13,270 nucleotides of DNA from JBDSSS01 sp039928615 (lineage in GTDB: Bacteria; Actinomycetota; Actinomycetes; Actinomycetales; Dermatophilaceae), in contig JBDSSS010000088.1 of assembly GCA_039928615.1 (NCBI GenBank), positions 1-13,270 of the forward strand, given 5' to 3'. The notes below the pieces were generated by a model that worked only from the letters and a program-made list of their open reading frames with translations, searched no databases and was not told where the DNA came from. Positions 5,982 through 12,754 of this stretch are shown here, piece after piece (within the stretch, counting starts at the first letter, position 1; every line of letters starts with the position of its first letter). The position numbers were made by a program, and so were the translations under genes.

Positions 5982-8693
5982 ATGAATGCGAGCCGCCGTG
6001 ACCCCGACGCGACGAGTGGGCAGCCCCCGCTGAGCGCCGAGCACGCCCGGCTCGCGGACTCCCCCGGGCACGACGGCGGATGGCGGCTCTGGGGCCCCTA
6101 CCTCTCCGGGCGGCAGTGGGGCACGGTGCGCGAGGACTACTCGGGCAACGGCAACGCGTGGTCGGAGTTCCCCTTCGACCACGCCGTCTCGCGCGCCTAC
6201 CGCTGGGGTGAGGACGGGCTCGGCGGCATCAGCGACCGCTTCGGGTTCCTCAACTTCGCCGTCTCCCTGTGGAACGGCAAGGACCCGATCCTCAAGGAGC
6301 GCCTCTTCGGCCTCACCAACGAGGAGGGCAACCACGGGGAGGACGCCAAGGAGTACTGGTGGGCGCTCGACGGCACGCCCACCCACAGCTGGATGCAGTG
6401 GCTCTACCGCTACCCCCAGGCGGAGTTCCCCTACGAGCAGCTGCGCAAGGAGAACGCCGAGCGCACCCGTGACGAGCGGGAGTACGAGCTCGGCGACACG
6501 GGGATCCTCGACACCAACGCCTTCTTCGACGTCACCGTCACCTACGCCAAGGCGAGCGAGGACGACATCTGCATCCGGGTGACGGCGACCAACCACGGCC
6601 CCGAGGCGGCCCCGCTCCACCTCCTGCCGACGATCTGGCTGCGCAACACGTGGTCGTGGGGCACCGACGACCGGGTCACCGAGCTGCGCGAGGTCCGGCG
6701 CAACGGGCGACCGCCCCGCGGCTACCGCGCGGCCGAGGTCAACCACGGCTTCCTCGGGCGCTACGTCCTCGCCGCCGCCGGCGCTCCGCAGGCCCTCTTC
6801 TGCGACAACGAGACCAACGCCAAGCACCTCTACGGCACCGAGGCCCTCGCCAACAAGTCGCTCTACCCGAAGGACTCGATCAACGAGCGCGTCGTGCACG
6901 GGCGCCGCTCGGCCGTCAACCCCGGCGGCTACGGCAGCAAGTGCTCCTTCTGGTACCGGTGGGACGCCGTCGAGCCGGGCGAGACCGTCACCGTGGACCT
7001 GCGACTCGCGACGACCGACCCGAGCATCGACCGCTTCGGCCAGCAGTTCGAGGACGTCCTCGCGACCCGGGCCGTCGAGGCCGACGAGTTCTACGAGCAC
7101 GTCATCCACCCCTCGCTCCCCGACGCGGACCGGCACGTCGCACGCCGGGCGTATGCCGGTCTGCTCTGGGGCAAGCAGCTCTACCGTTACGACGTGGCCC
7201 AGTGGATGAAGGGCGACCCGGTGGGTCCCCCGAGCCCGGAGTCGCGCAAGAAGGGCCGCAACGAGCACTGGAAGCACCTCGCCCTCGCCGACGTCATCTC
7301 GATGCCTGACGAGTGGGAGTACCCGTGGTTCGCCGCGTGGGACCTCGCCTTCCACACGATCCCGCTCGCGCACGTCGACCCGGAGTTCGCCAAGGAGCAG
7401 CTCGTCCTGATGTGCCGCGAGTGGGCGATGCACCCCAACGGGCAGCTCCCGGCATACGAGTGGGAGTTCGGTGACGTCAACCCGCCCGTCCACGCGTGGG
7501 CGGCCTGGCACGTCTACCGGATCGACGGATACCGCGACCGCGAGTTCCTCGTGCGCGTCTTCACCAAGCTGCTGCTCAACTTCGCCTGGTGGGTCAACCG
7601 GAAGGACTCGACGGGCAGCAACCTCTTCGAGGGCGGCTTCCTCGGGATGGACAACATCGGCCTGTTCAACCGGTCTGCGCCGCTGCCGCCCGGCTTCCGG
7701 CTCGAGCAGAGCGACGCGACGAGCTGGATGGCCTTCTACTGCCAGCAGATGCTCAAGATCGCGCTCGAGCTGGCTCGCACCGACAAGGCGTGGGACGACG
7801 TCGCGACGAAGTTCCTCGAGCACTTCCTGTCGATCGCGCAGGCGATGCGCCACTTCGGGTCGAGCGACAAGTCGCTCTGGCACGAGGAGGACGGCTTCTA
7901 CTACGACGTCCTCGTCGCGCCCGACGGCACGGCGCCGCACATGCGGGTCCGCTCGATGGTCGGGCTGCTGCCGATCCTCGGGGCGACCGAGGTGCCGCCG
8001 TGGGTCGTCGACGAGTGCCCCGACGTGACCCGCAACTTCCGCTGGCTCCAGACGCGCCGGCCCGAGCTCGTCAAGCCGATGCTCGCCCGCGACGACGGCA
8101 AGATGCTGCTCACCCTCGTGCCGCCGAAGCGCCTGCGCCGCATCCTCGAGCGGATGTTCGACAGCGAGGAGTTCCTCTCGCCCTTCGGGATCCGCTCGCT
8201 CTCGGCGGCGACGCGGCAGGCGGTCACGGCGACGATTGGGCACGAGACCGTCTCGATCGAGTACGAGCCGGGCGAGTCGCGCACCGGCATGTTCGGCGGC
8301 AACTCCAACTGGCGCGGACCGGTGTGGTTCCCGGTCAACGTGCTGCTCGCCGACAAGCTGCGCACCTACGGCCGCTACTTCGGCGACGACTTCACCATCG
8401 AGATCCCCACGGGCTCGGGCAACTGGCACACGCTCGACCAGGCCGCCGACGTCATCGACCACGGCCTCACGGCGCTCTTCCGGCCGGTCGACGGGCGGCG
8501 CCCCTCCGACGGCAAGCGCATCGAGTCCTCCGACGACCCGCTGTGGTCGAGCCACCCGACCTTCTCGGAGTACTTCGACGGTGACACCGGTGAGGGCCTC
8601 GGCGCCACCCACCAGACCGGCTGGACCGCGCTCGTCGCGCACCTGCTCAACCCGCGCCTGCCCCCCGACCCGCGCACGATGGGCTGGGGCTGA
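5982..8693 (+). CDS. GH63/MGH1-like glycoside hydrolase (putative glucosidase)
   Basis: This 903-residue protein has the length and signature of the bacterial MGH1-type/GH63 glucosidase family, starting with WRLWGPYLSGRQWGTVREDY (34-53) and an N-terminal beta-rich region. A C-terminal (alpha/alpha)6 catalytic domain occupies about 400-890. Candidate catalytic residues, by analogy with GH63: general acid Asp454 in FAAWDLAFH and general base Glu863 in FSEYFDGDTGEG. NWRGPVWFPVN (776-786) is the usual substrate-pocket motif. GH63 enzymes invert alpha-glucosidic linkages; bacterial members act on small alpha-glucosides or mannosyl-/glucosylglycerate, and the substrate here is unknown. There is no signal peptide, so it is probably cytoplasmic. 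The start is ATG 5982; the frame is open upstream to 5874, but that stretch is Pro/Arg/Ser-rich and lacks family similarity. A GTG at 5964 is an alternative. The Shine-Dalgarno is weak (GGTGGGGG, 5963-5970). Confidence 0.88.
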   Translation: MNASRRDPDATSGQPPLSAEHARLADSPGHDGGWRLWGPYLSGRQWGTVREDYSGNGNAWSEFPFDHAVSRAYRWGEDGLGGISDRFGFLNFAVSLWNGKDPILKERLFGLTNEEGNHGEDAKEYWWALDGTPTHSWMQWLYRYPQAEFPYEQLRKENAERTRDEREYELGDTGILDTNAFFDVTVTYAKASEDDICIRVTATNHGPEAAPLHLLPTIWLRNTWSWGTDDRVTELREVRRNGRPPRGYRAAEVNHGFLGRYVLAAAGAPQALFCDNETNAKHLYGTEALANKSLYPKDSINERVVHGRRSAVNPGGYGSKCSFWYRWDAVEPGETVTVDLRLATTDPSIDRFGQQFEDVLATRAVEADEFYEHVIHPSLPDADRHVARRAYAGLLWGKQLYRYDVAQWMKGDPVGPPSPESRKKGRNEHWKHLALADVISMPDEWEYPWFAAWDLAFHTIPLAHVDPEFAKEQLVLMCREWAMHPNGQLPAYEWEFGDVNPPVHAWAAWHVYRIDGYRDREFLVRVFTKLLLNFAWWVNRKDSTGSNLFEGGFLGMDNIGLFNRSAPLPPGFRLEQSDATSWMAFYCQQMLKIALELARTDKAWDDVATKFLEHFLSIAQAMRHFGSSDKSLWHEEDGFYYDVLVAPDGTAPHMRVRSMVGLLPILGATEVPPWVVDECPDVTRNFRWLQTRRPELVKPMLARDDGKMLLTLVPPKRLRRILERMFDSEEFLSPFGIRSLSAATRQAVTATIGHETVSIEYEPGESRTGMFGGNSNWRGPVWFPVNVLLADKLRTYGRYFGDDFTIEIPTGSGNWHTLDQAADVIDHGLTALFRPVDGRRPSDGKRIESSDDPLWSSHPTFSEYFDGDTGEGLGATHQTGWTALVAHLLNPRLPPDPRTMGWG

Positions 8694-8716
8694 CCGGTCG
8701 CCGGGCTCCGCTCCGG

Positions 8717-8722
8717 TAGCGT
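8717..8722 (+). promoter_or_regulatory. -10 element for leaderless femAB-like mRNA
   Basis: TAGCGT ends 8 nt before the GTG at 8731, and no Shine-Dalgarno is present in the 37-nt gap after the glycosidase stop. This fits leaderless transcription of the aminoacyltransferase-racemase unit, independent of the glycosidase gene. Confidence 0.5.
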
Positions 8723-8730
8723 GACCGACC

Positions 8731-9861
8731 GTGACACCAGCCACTCCCGCCCCGATCACCGTCCGCGACATCTCCGCCGCCGAGCACCTCGCGTGGCTGC
8801 GGGAGCAGCCGGCGGCGAGCTTCCTCCAGACCCCCGCGTGGGGCGAGGTCAAGCGCGAATGGCGGCACGAGTCGGTGGGCTGGTTCGAGGGTGAGCAGAT
8901 GGTCGGCGCGGCGCTCGTGCTCCACCGTGACCTGCCGCGCACGTCGCGGTCGCTCGCCTACGTGCCCGAGGGCCCGTGCATCGACTGGTCCTCCCCGCGC
9001 CTGGTCGAGATGCTCCGCGCCCTGCGCGACCACCTCAAGGCCAAGAAGGCCTTCGCGCTGCGGCTCGGGCCGCCCGTCGCGACCCACCGCTGGCGGACCG
9101 CGACGATCAAGGCGGCCATCGCCGACGACGACGTGCGCCGCTACGACGAGGCCACGCCCGACGTCGTCGAGCCCGTCGGCACCGCGGTCGTCGCCCAGCT
9201 CGAGCGGCTCGGCTTCCGCCACCTCTCCGCCGATGACGGTTTCACCGCCGGCCAGCCCGAGTACGTCTTCCAGGTCCCGCTCGCCGGGCGCACCGAGGAC
9301 GAGCTGCTCGCCGGGATGAACCAGCTGTGGCGGCGCAACATCAAGAAGACGGCCAAGAACGGCGTCACGGTGCGCGTCGGCGGCCCCGGGGACATCGCCG
9401 CCTTCCACCGCGTCTACGCCGAGACGGCCGAGCGCGACCGCTTCACGCCGCGTGGGCGTGAGTACTTCGACCGGATGTATGCCGCTCTCGCCGCCGAGGA
9501 CCCCGACCGGATCCGCGTCTACCTCGCCGAGCACGAGGGCGACGTCCTCGCGGCGACCGTGTGGATCCGGGTCGGCGAGCACGCGTGGTACTCCTACGGC
9601 GCCTCGACCGCCGCGAAGCGCGAGCTGCAGGGCTCGACGGCGATCCAGTGGTGGATGATGCGTGACGCGCTCGCGGCGGGCGCGACGACCTACGACCTGC
9701 GCGGCATCACCAACACGGTGGCTGCGGACAACCCCCACATCGGGCTGATCCGCTTCAAGGTCGGCACGGGTGGCGAGGCGGTGCGCCTCGCCGGCGAGTG
9801 GGACCTCCCCCTCAACCGGGTGCTGTATGCCGCGTTCTCCCTCTACATGAAGCGGCGCTGA
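8731..9861 (+). CDS. FemAB-family peptidyltransferase (peptidoglycan bridge aminoacyltransferase type)
   Basis: This 376-residue protein has the tandem GNAT-like fold markers of the FemABX family: SFLQTPAWGEVKREW (30-44), LAYVPEGPCIDW (75-86), ELLAGMNQLWRRNIKKTAKNG (191-211, the central binding segment), and the C-terminal IGLIRFKVGTGGEAV...GEWDLP signature (337-360). FemABX enzymes transfer amino acids from aminoacyl-tRNA to the third-position residue of lipid II or a related acceptor on the cytoplasmic face. The S. aureus FemA coiled-coil arm is absent, as in shorter FemX/MurM-like enzymes. Substrate amino acid and acceptor are not predictable from the sequence. The start is GTG 8731, read from a leaderless-type promoter. 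The next gene, a racemase-fold protein, begins 2 nt after the TGA, so the two are very probably co-translated and functionally linked. Confidence 0.88.
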   Translation: MTPATPAPITVRDISAAEHLAWLREQPAASFLQTPAWGEVKREWRHESVGWFEGEQMVGAALVLHRDLPRTSRSLAYVPEGPCIDWSSPRLVEMLRALRDHLKAKKAFALRLGPPVATHRWRTATIKAAIADDDVRRYDEATPDVVEPVGTAVVAQLERLGFRHLSADDGFTAGQPEYVFQVPLAGRTEDELLAGMNQLWRRNIKKTAKNGVTVRVGGPGDIAAFHRVYAETAERDRFTPRGREYFDRMYAALAAEDPDRIRVYLAEHEGDVLAATVWIRVGEHAWYSYGASTAAKRELQGSTAIQWWMMRDALAAGATTYDLRGITNTVAADNPHIGLIRFKVGTGGEAVRLAGEWDLPLNRVLYAAFSLYMKRR

Positions 9862-9863
9862 CC

Positions 9864-10880
9864 GTGGCCGTCATCCTGGACGTCGACGGTGCCCGCTGGC
9901 GCGCCGCGCTCGACGAGGCGGCCGCCGCGCGGCCCGCAATCGTGCCCGTCATCAAGGGAAACGGCTACGGCTTCGGCCGCGACCTGCTCTGCGCCGAAGC
10001 GACCCGGCTCGGCACGGACCTCATCGCGATCGGGACGTATGCCGAGCTGCCTTCCGCGCTCGCAGCCTTCGGTGGCGACGTGCTCGTCATGGAGCCCTTC
10101 CGGGCTCCGCTGCACGCCGAGGTGACCGACCTGGGCAGCGCCCGGGCCGTGCACACGGTGACCTCGCGGCCCGACCTGGACCGGCTGCGCGAGGTCGTGC
10201 CCGAGGCCCGGGTCGTCGTCGAGGCCCTCACCTCGATGAACCGCTTCGGTGCGCCCGTCGAGCAGGTCGGCGACCTCGTCGCCGCGGCCGGGGCGACCGC
10301 GGTCACCCTGCACCTGCCGCTCGGCACCGGACACCTCGACGAGATCGAGCGCTTCGTCACCGCGGTCCCGGGTGCGCGCGACTGGTACGTCTCCCACGTC
10401 TCGACCGCAGAGCTGACGACCCTGCGGGGGCGCCACCCCGAGCGCACTTTCCGGCCCCGGGTCGGCACCGACCTGTGGTTCGCGGACCCAGCGGCATACC
10501 AGGCGCGCGCCGACGTGCTCGACGTGCGCGCGGTCCCCAAGGGGTCCCGGGCCGGCTACCGCCAGCGTCCGCTGCCCTCCGGTCATGTCGTCGTCGTCAG
10601 CGGGGGCACCTCGCACGGGGTCGCGATGGAGGCGCCCGCGCCGGCCCAGACAGCCCGCGCACGAGGTATCGCCGTGGCCGAGGGGGTGCTCGAGGCCGCC
10701 CACCGGGTGCGCTCCCCCTTCACGGTCGGCGGCACGATGCCGCGCTTCGTCGAGCCGCCGCACATGCAGTGCAGCCTGCTCGCCCTGCCGGCGGGCATCG
10801 AGCCGCCGCGGGTCGGCGACTCGGTGCCGGTGCGGCTCCGACTGACCACCGCATATGTCGACGCCGTCGTCGTGCACTGA
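9864..10880 (+). CDS. Alanine-racemase-like PLP protein (fold type III), divergent
   Basis: This 338-residue protein resembles alanine racemase but is shorter than the usual ~370. The PLP lysine is in VIKGNGYGFG (Lys31, cf. VVKANAYGHG). MNRFG (125-129) and the FRPRVGTDLWF segment (196-206) match the barrel and phosphate-side motifs. GSRAGYRQ (227-234) places Tyr232 at the second catalytic base. The C-terminal beta-domain motif normally MDQ reads PHMQ (299-302), so the conserved Asp seems replaced by Met. It may racemise an amino acid other than alanine or act as a PLP-binding partner; by alignment of motifs only, activity is likely but unproven. GTG at 9864 follows the FemAB stop by 2 nt, indicating translational coupling. 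The frame is open further upstream inside femAB (to 9798), but those codons match no family sequence. A role in supplying a D-amino acid for envelope aminoacylation is an inference. Confidence 0.82.
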   Translation: MAVILDVDGARWRAALDEAAAARPAIVPVIKGNGYGFGRDLLCAEATRLGTDLIAIGTYAELPSALAAFGGDVLVMEPFRAPLHAEVTDLGSARAVHTVTSRPDLDRLREVVPEARVVVEALTSMNRFGAPVEQVGDLVAAAGATAVTLHLPLGTGHLDEIERFVTAVPGARDWYVSHVSTAELTTLRGRHPERTFRPRVGTDLWFADPAAYQARADVLDVRAVPKGSRAGYRQRPLPSGHVVVVSGGTSHGVAMEAPAPAQTARARGIAVAEGVLEAAHRVRSPFTVGGTMPRFVEPPHMQCSLLALPAGIEPPRVGDSVPVRLRLTTAYVDAVVVH

Positions 10881-10896
10881 GAGGTCGTCGGCACAT

Positions 10897-10902
10897 TAGG
10901 GT
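10897..10902 (+). promoter_or_regulatory. -10 element for leaderless metallopeptidase mRNA
   Basis: TAGGGT ends 6 nt before the GTG at 10909, with no Shine-Dalgarno in the 28-nt gap after the racemase stop. This suggests an independent leaderless promoter. Confidence 0.5.
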
Positions 10903-10908
10903 GACGTC

Positions 10909-11886
10909 GTGAGTTTCAACGACAGCGCCCAGCTCGACACCTCCCAGGTCCAGAGCGGCGGCAGTGGTGGCGGCGGTTTCGGTGGCGGCCGCAGCGGGGG
11001 CGGCGGTGGCGGGATGCCCGGCGGCCTCCAGGTCGGCGGCGGCATCGGCGGGCTCATCGTGCTCGTCCTCATGCTCGTCTTCGGCGGCAACGTCCTCGGT
11101 GGCGGGAGCGGCGGCTCAGGCTCGACCGGCGGCCTGCCCTCCCAGCAGCTGCAGACCGACCAGGTCGCGGCGGCCGGGCAGGTGCCGGACTCGGCCTTCG
11201 CCGCCTGCAAGACCGGGGCCGACGCCAACCGCGACGACGTCTGCCTCATCGTGGCGACCGTCAACAGCGTGCAGGACTACTGGTCGAAGACCCTGCCGAA
11301 GTACGACATGAACTACACGGACTCGACGACGGTCATCTACCAGGGCCAGACGCAGTCGGGGTGCGGCACCGCCAGCGCCGAGGTCGGACCGTTCTACTGC
11401 CCGCTCGACAAGAAGGTCTACGTCGACGCGGCCTTCTTCTCCGAGCTGCAGGACCGCTTCGGCGCCGACGGCGGTCAGCTCGCCAAGGAGTACGTCATCG
11501 CCCACGAGTACGGCCACCACGTCCAGGACATCCTCGGCTTGCTCAACCGCGCGCAGCAGGACCCGCAGGGCGCCAACTCCGGAGCCGTCCGGGTCGAGCT
11601 GATGGCTGACTGCCTCGCCGGCACCTGGGTTGCCCACGCGACCGAGACGACGGACGCCAACGGGACGACGCTGCTCAAGCCGATCACCGACGCCGACATC
11701 GAGTCGGCCCTCTCGGCGGCGTCGGCCGTCGGCGACGACCGGATCCAGAAGGCGTCCACGGGCCGGGTCACCCCGGAGAGCTGGACCCACGGCTCCTCGA
11801 CCGCGCGGATGAAGTGGTTCAAGCAGGGCTACGACACCGGCGACATCAACCAGTGCAACACGTTCGGCGTCGACAAGGTCGTCTGA
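10909..11886 (+). CDS. Putative neutral zinc metallopeptidase (YpfJ/KPN_02809 family), membrane-anchored
   Basis: This 325-residue protein starts with a short polar head, then a Gly-rich stretch (17-47), and one transmembrane helix (about 45-63, GGLIVLVLMLVFGG), followed by another Gly/Ser linker. The C-terminal domain carries the zincin motif HEYGHH (His199, Glu200, His203) and ELMADCLAGTW (from Glu230), whose Glu230 or Asp234 is the likely third zinc ligand. Gly-rich head, single helix, then a peptidase domain is the standard build of the PF04228 neutral zinc metallopeptidase family. The catalytic part should face the cell exterior. Physiological substrates are not known. The start GTG 10909 follows a TAGGGT hexamer by 6 nt (leaderless). 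It lies downstream of the racemase but probably has its own promoter. It is convergent with the mazEF module. Confidence 0.92.
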   Translation: MSFNDSAQLDTSQVQSGGSGGGGFGGGRSGGGGGGMPGGLQVGGGIGGLIVLVLMLVFGGNVLGGGSGGSGSTGGLPSQQLQTDQVAAAGQVPDSAFAACKTGADANRDDVCLIVATVNSVQDYWSKTLPKYDMNYTDSTTVIYQGQTQSGCGTASAEVGPFYCPLDKKVYVDAAFFSELQDRFGADGGQLAKEYVIAHEYGHHVQDILGLLNRAQQDPQGANSGAVRVELMADCLAGTWVAHATETTDANGTTLLKPITDADIESALSAASAVGDDRIQKASTGRVTPESWTHGSSTARMKWFKQGYDTGDINQCNTFGVDKVV

Positions 11887-11933
11887 TCGGCCGGTTTGAC
11901 TGAGGGCCCAGCAACGGGCGTGGGAGGCAGGCT

Positions 11934-11982
11934 TGCGTCAGCGCCGAGCGACGCAGGACGGGAACCGAGGACCGTCCCCGTC
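11934..11982. terminator. Hairpin pair between convergent metallopeptidase and mazF genes
   Basis: Two small inverted repeats occur in the 111-nt gap between convergent genes: TGCGTC (11934-11939) with GACGCA (11950-11955), and GGACGG (11956-11961) with CCGTCC (11972-11977). The second can alternatively pair as GACGGG with CCCGTC (11977-11982). There is no T-run. A bidirectional terminator role is inferred from position only. Confidence 0.25.
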
Positions 11983-11997
11983 ACCCCGCGGCTGCGG

Positions 11998-12327
11998 TCA
12001 GTCTGAGCAGTCAACTGCGACAGCCAGGGCGGCGCAGACCTGCCGCATCCGCTCCTCGGCCAGCCGGCCCAGACGTTCGACCAGGATCGCGATCGAGACG
12101 GATTCCACCGAATCCAGATTGACCGCCGAACGAAGCGGCACCGGGTCCTCACCGGGCTCGAGAACGACCTCGCTCGGCAGGTCTCGGATCGTGGTGGTGC
12201 ATGGGGCGATCAGTGCTCGACGGTGGCGCGGGATCACGACATCACGAGACAGGACGACGACCGGCCGGCGACCGATCTCAGCCATCTCGCACCACCACAC
12301 CTCCCCCCGTGCGGGCAGGTCGGTCAC
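11998..12327 (-). CDS. mazF: MazF/PemK-family mRNA interferase toxin
   Basis: This 109-residue protein has the MazF fold signature: RGEVWWCEM (7-15), GRRPVVVLSRD (19-29) and ALIAPCTTTIRDLPSEVVL (38-56), ending in a SVSIAILVERLGRLAEERM helix (76-94). Arg21 (in RPVVVLS) and Thr45/46 correspond to the conserved catalytic Arg and Thr of MazF RNases. The GTG start at 12327 shares a GTGA tetranucleotide with the antitoxin TGA (4-nt overlap), and the MazF homology begins right after it. The frame is open further upstream, but that part merely shadows the antitoxin gene. The product should cut single-stranded RNA at a specific short sequence and be neutralised by the co-encoded antitoxin. The cleavage site cannot be predicted. 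Confidence 0.88.
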   Translation of the reverse strand: MTDLPARGEVWWCEMAEIGRRPVVVLSRDVVIPRHRRALIAPCTTTIRDLPSEVVLEPGEDPVPLRSAVNLDSVESVSIAILVERLGRLAEERMRQVCAALAVAVDCSD

Positions 12328-12557
12328 GAGGCCGCGACCGCACGCCGGAACGACGCCAGGTCTCCCCATTCGTCCGGCTCGTCGAGCGGGTGAGCATCGT
12401 AGGCACCGTAGCTGGCGTCCAGTTCCGCTGCGCGGTGCCGGGCGAGCAGGGCTGCGAGGGCTTCGTCGACGAGCGCGGAGTCCGGCTTGCCAGACGCCTG
12501 CCGGGCGCTTTCCAGAAGGTCGGCGTCCACCGTGGTGCTCAACCGTATGCGGCTCAT
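12324..12557 (-). CDS. Ribbon-helix-helix antitoxin of the MazF module
   Basis: This 77-residue protein has an N-terminal strand RIRLSTTV (3-10) and two helices (about 11-42, DADLLESARQ and DSALVDEALAALLARHR), the ribbon-helix-helix DNA-binding layout. An acidic, aromatic C-terminal tail (about 45-77: YGAYDAHPLDEPDEWGDL) should wrap and inhibit the toxin. It precedes and overlaps the mazF gene by 4 nt (GTGA), the usual antitoxin-first order that keeps antitoxin in excess. The start is the ATG at 12557. No Shine-Dalgarno is seen; CATGAT, 6 nt upstream, could serve as a weak -10 for a leaderless message. Two direct repeats over the start may be its autoregulatory operator. Confidence 0.82.
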   Translation of the reverse strand: MSRIRLSTTVDADLLESARQASGKPDSALVDEALAALLARHRAAELDASYGAYDAHPLDEPDEWGDLASFRRAVAAS

Positions 12558-12573
12558 GCCACAATCATGCCAC
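12554..12573 (-). promoter_or_regulatory. Direct repeats over the antitoxin start, putative autoregulatory operator
   Basis: On the coding strand GTGGCATGA occurs at 12573-12565 and again at 12562-12554, an 11-bp period, with the second copy containing the antitoxin ATG. Ribbon-helix-helix antitoxins commonly bind tandem short sites about one helical turn apart. The upstream ATG (12568) also opens a 4-codon micro-ORF (ATG ATT GTG GCA TGA) whose stop overlaps the antitoxin start as ATGA. Confidence 0.4.
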
Positions 12574-12741
12574 TAGTTGGGCCCAGCGAGTGCGCCCTCC
12601 ACACGGCGTCGAGACGTAGGGTCAGGACGCGCCGGTGTGTGAACGGCCTGCGGGACCTGCGTCAGCCTCGCGGACCTCTTGACGCTCGGTAGTTGCGTGG
12701 AGGGCGAGCGGCCGGCTGCTGTTGCTCGACGAGGGCCACCG
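12558..12741. other. Intergenic region between divergent mazEF and cysM
   Basis: About 180 nt. Apart from the antitoxin operator repeats at one end and the cysM -10 at the other, I see no gene, tRNA, repeat or clear hairpin here. Confidence 0.4.
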
Positions 12742-12747
12742 TAGACT
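12742..12747 (+). promoter_or_regulatory. -10 element for leaderless cysM mRNA
   Basis: TAGACT ends 7 nt before the GTG at 12755; no Shine-Dalgarno precedes the start. This is the same layout as at 3861, 8717 and 10897. Confidence 0.5.
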
Positions 12748-12754
12748 TCGGCGC

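Noticed and set aside
8694..8716. Possible terminator after the glycosidase (short CCGG pairs)
   Set aside because: Only 4-bp arms and no T-run; not distinguishable from GC-rich background.
5832..8942. Very long open frame on the minus strand opposite the glycosidase
   Set aside because: It is the antisense shadow of a GC-rich gene: Arg/Val/Gly-rich translation with no recognisable motif, while the plus strand carries clear GH63 motifs throughout.
9798..9863. Earlier start for the racemase inside femAB
   Set aside because: The extra residues match the femAB 3' end out of frame and no family sequence; GTG 9864 gives the natural 2-nt coupling.
12328..12564. N-terminal extension of MazF in the same frame
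   Set aside because: It only re-reads the antitoxin gene in another frame; MazF homology begins right after the GTG at 12327, which forms the classic GTGA overlap.
12558..12754. Possible tRNA or small RNA between mazEF and cysM
   Set aside because: No cloverleaf-compatible arms, TTC-like loop or stable hairpin could be found by eye.
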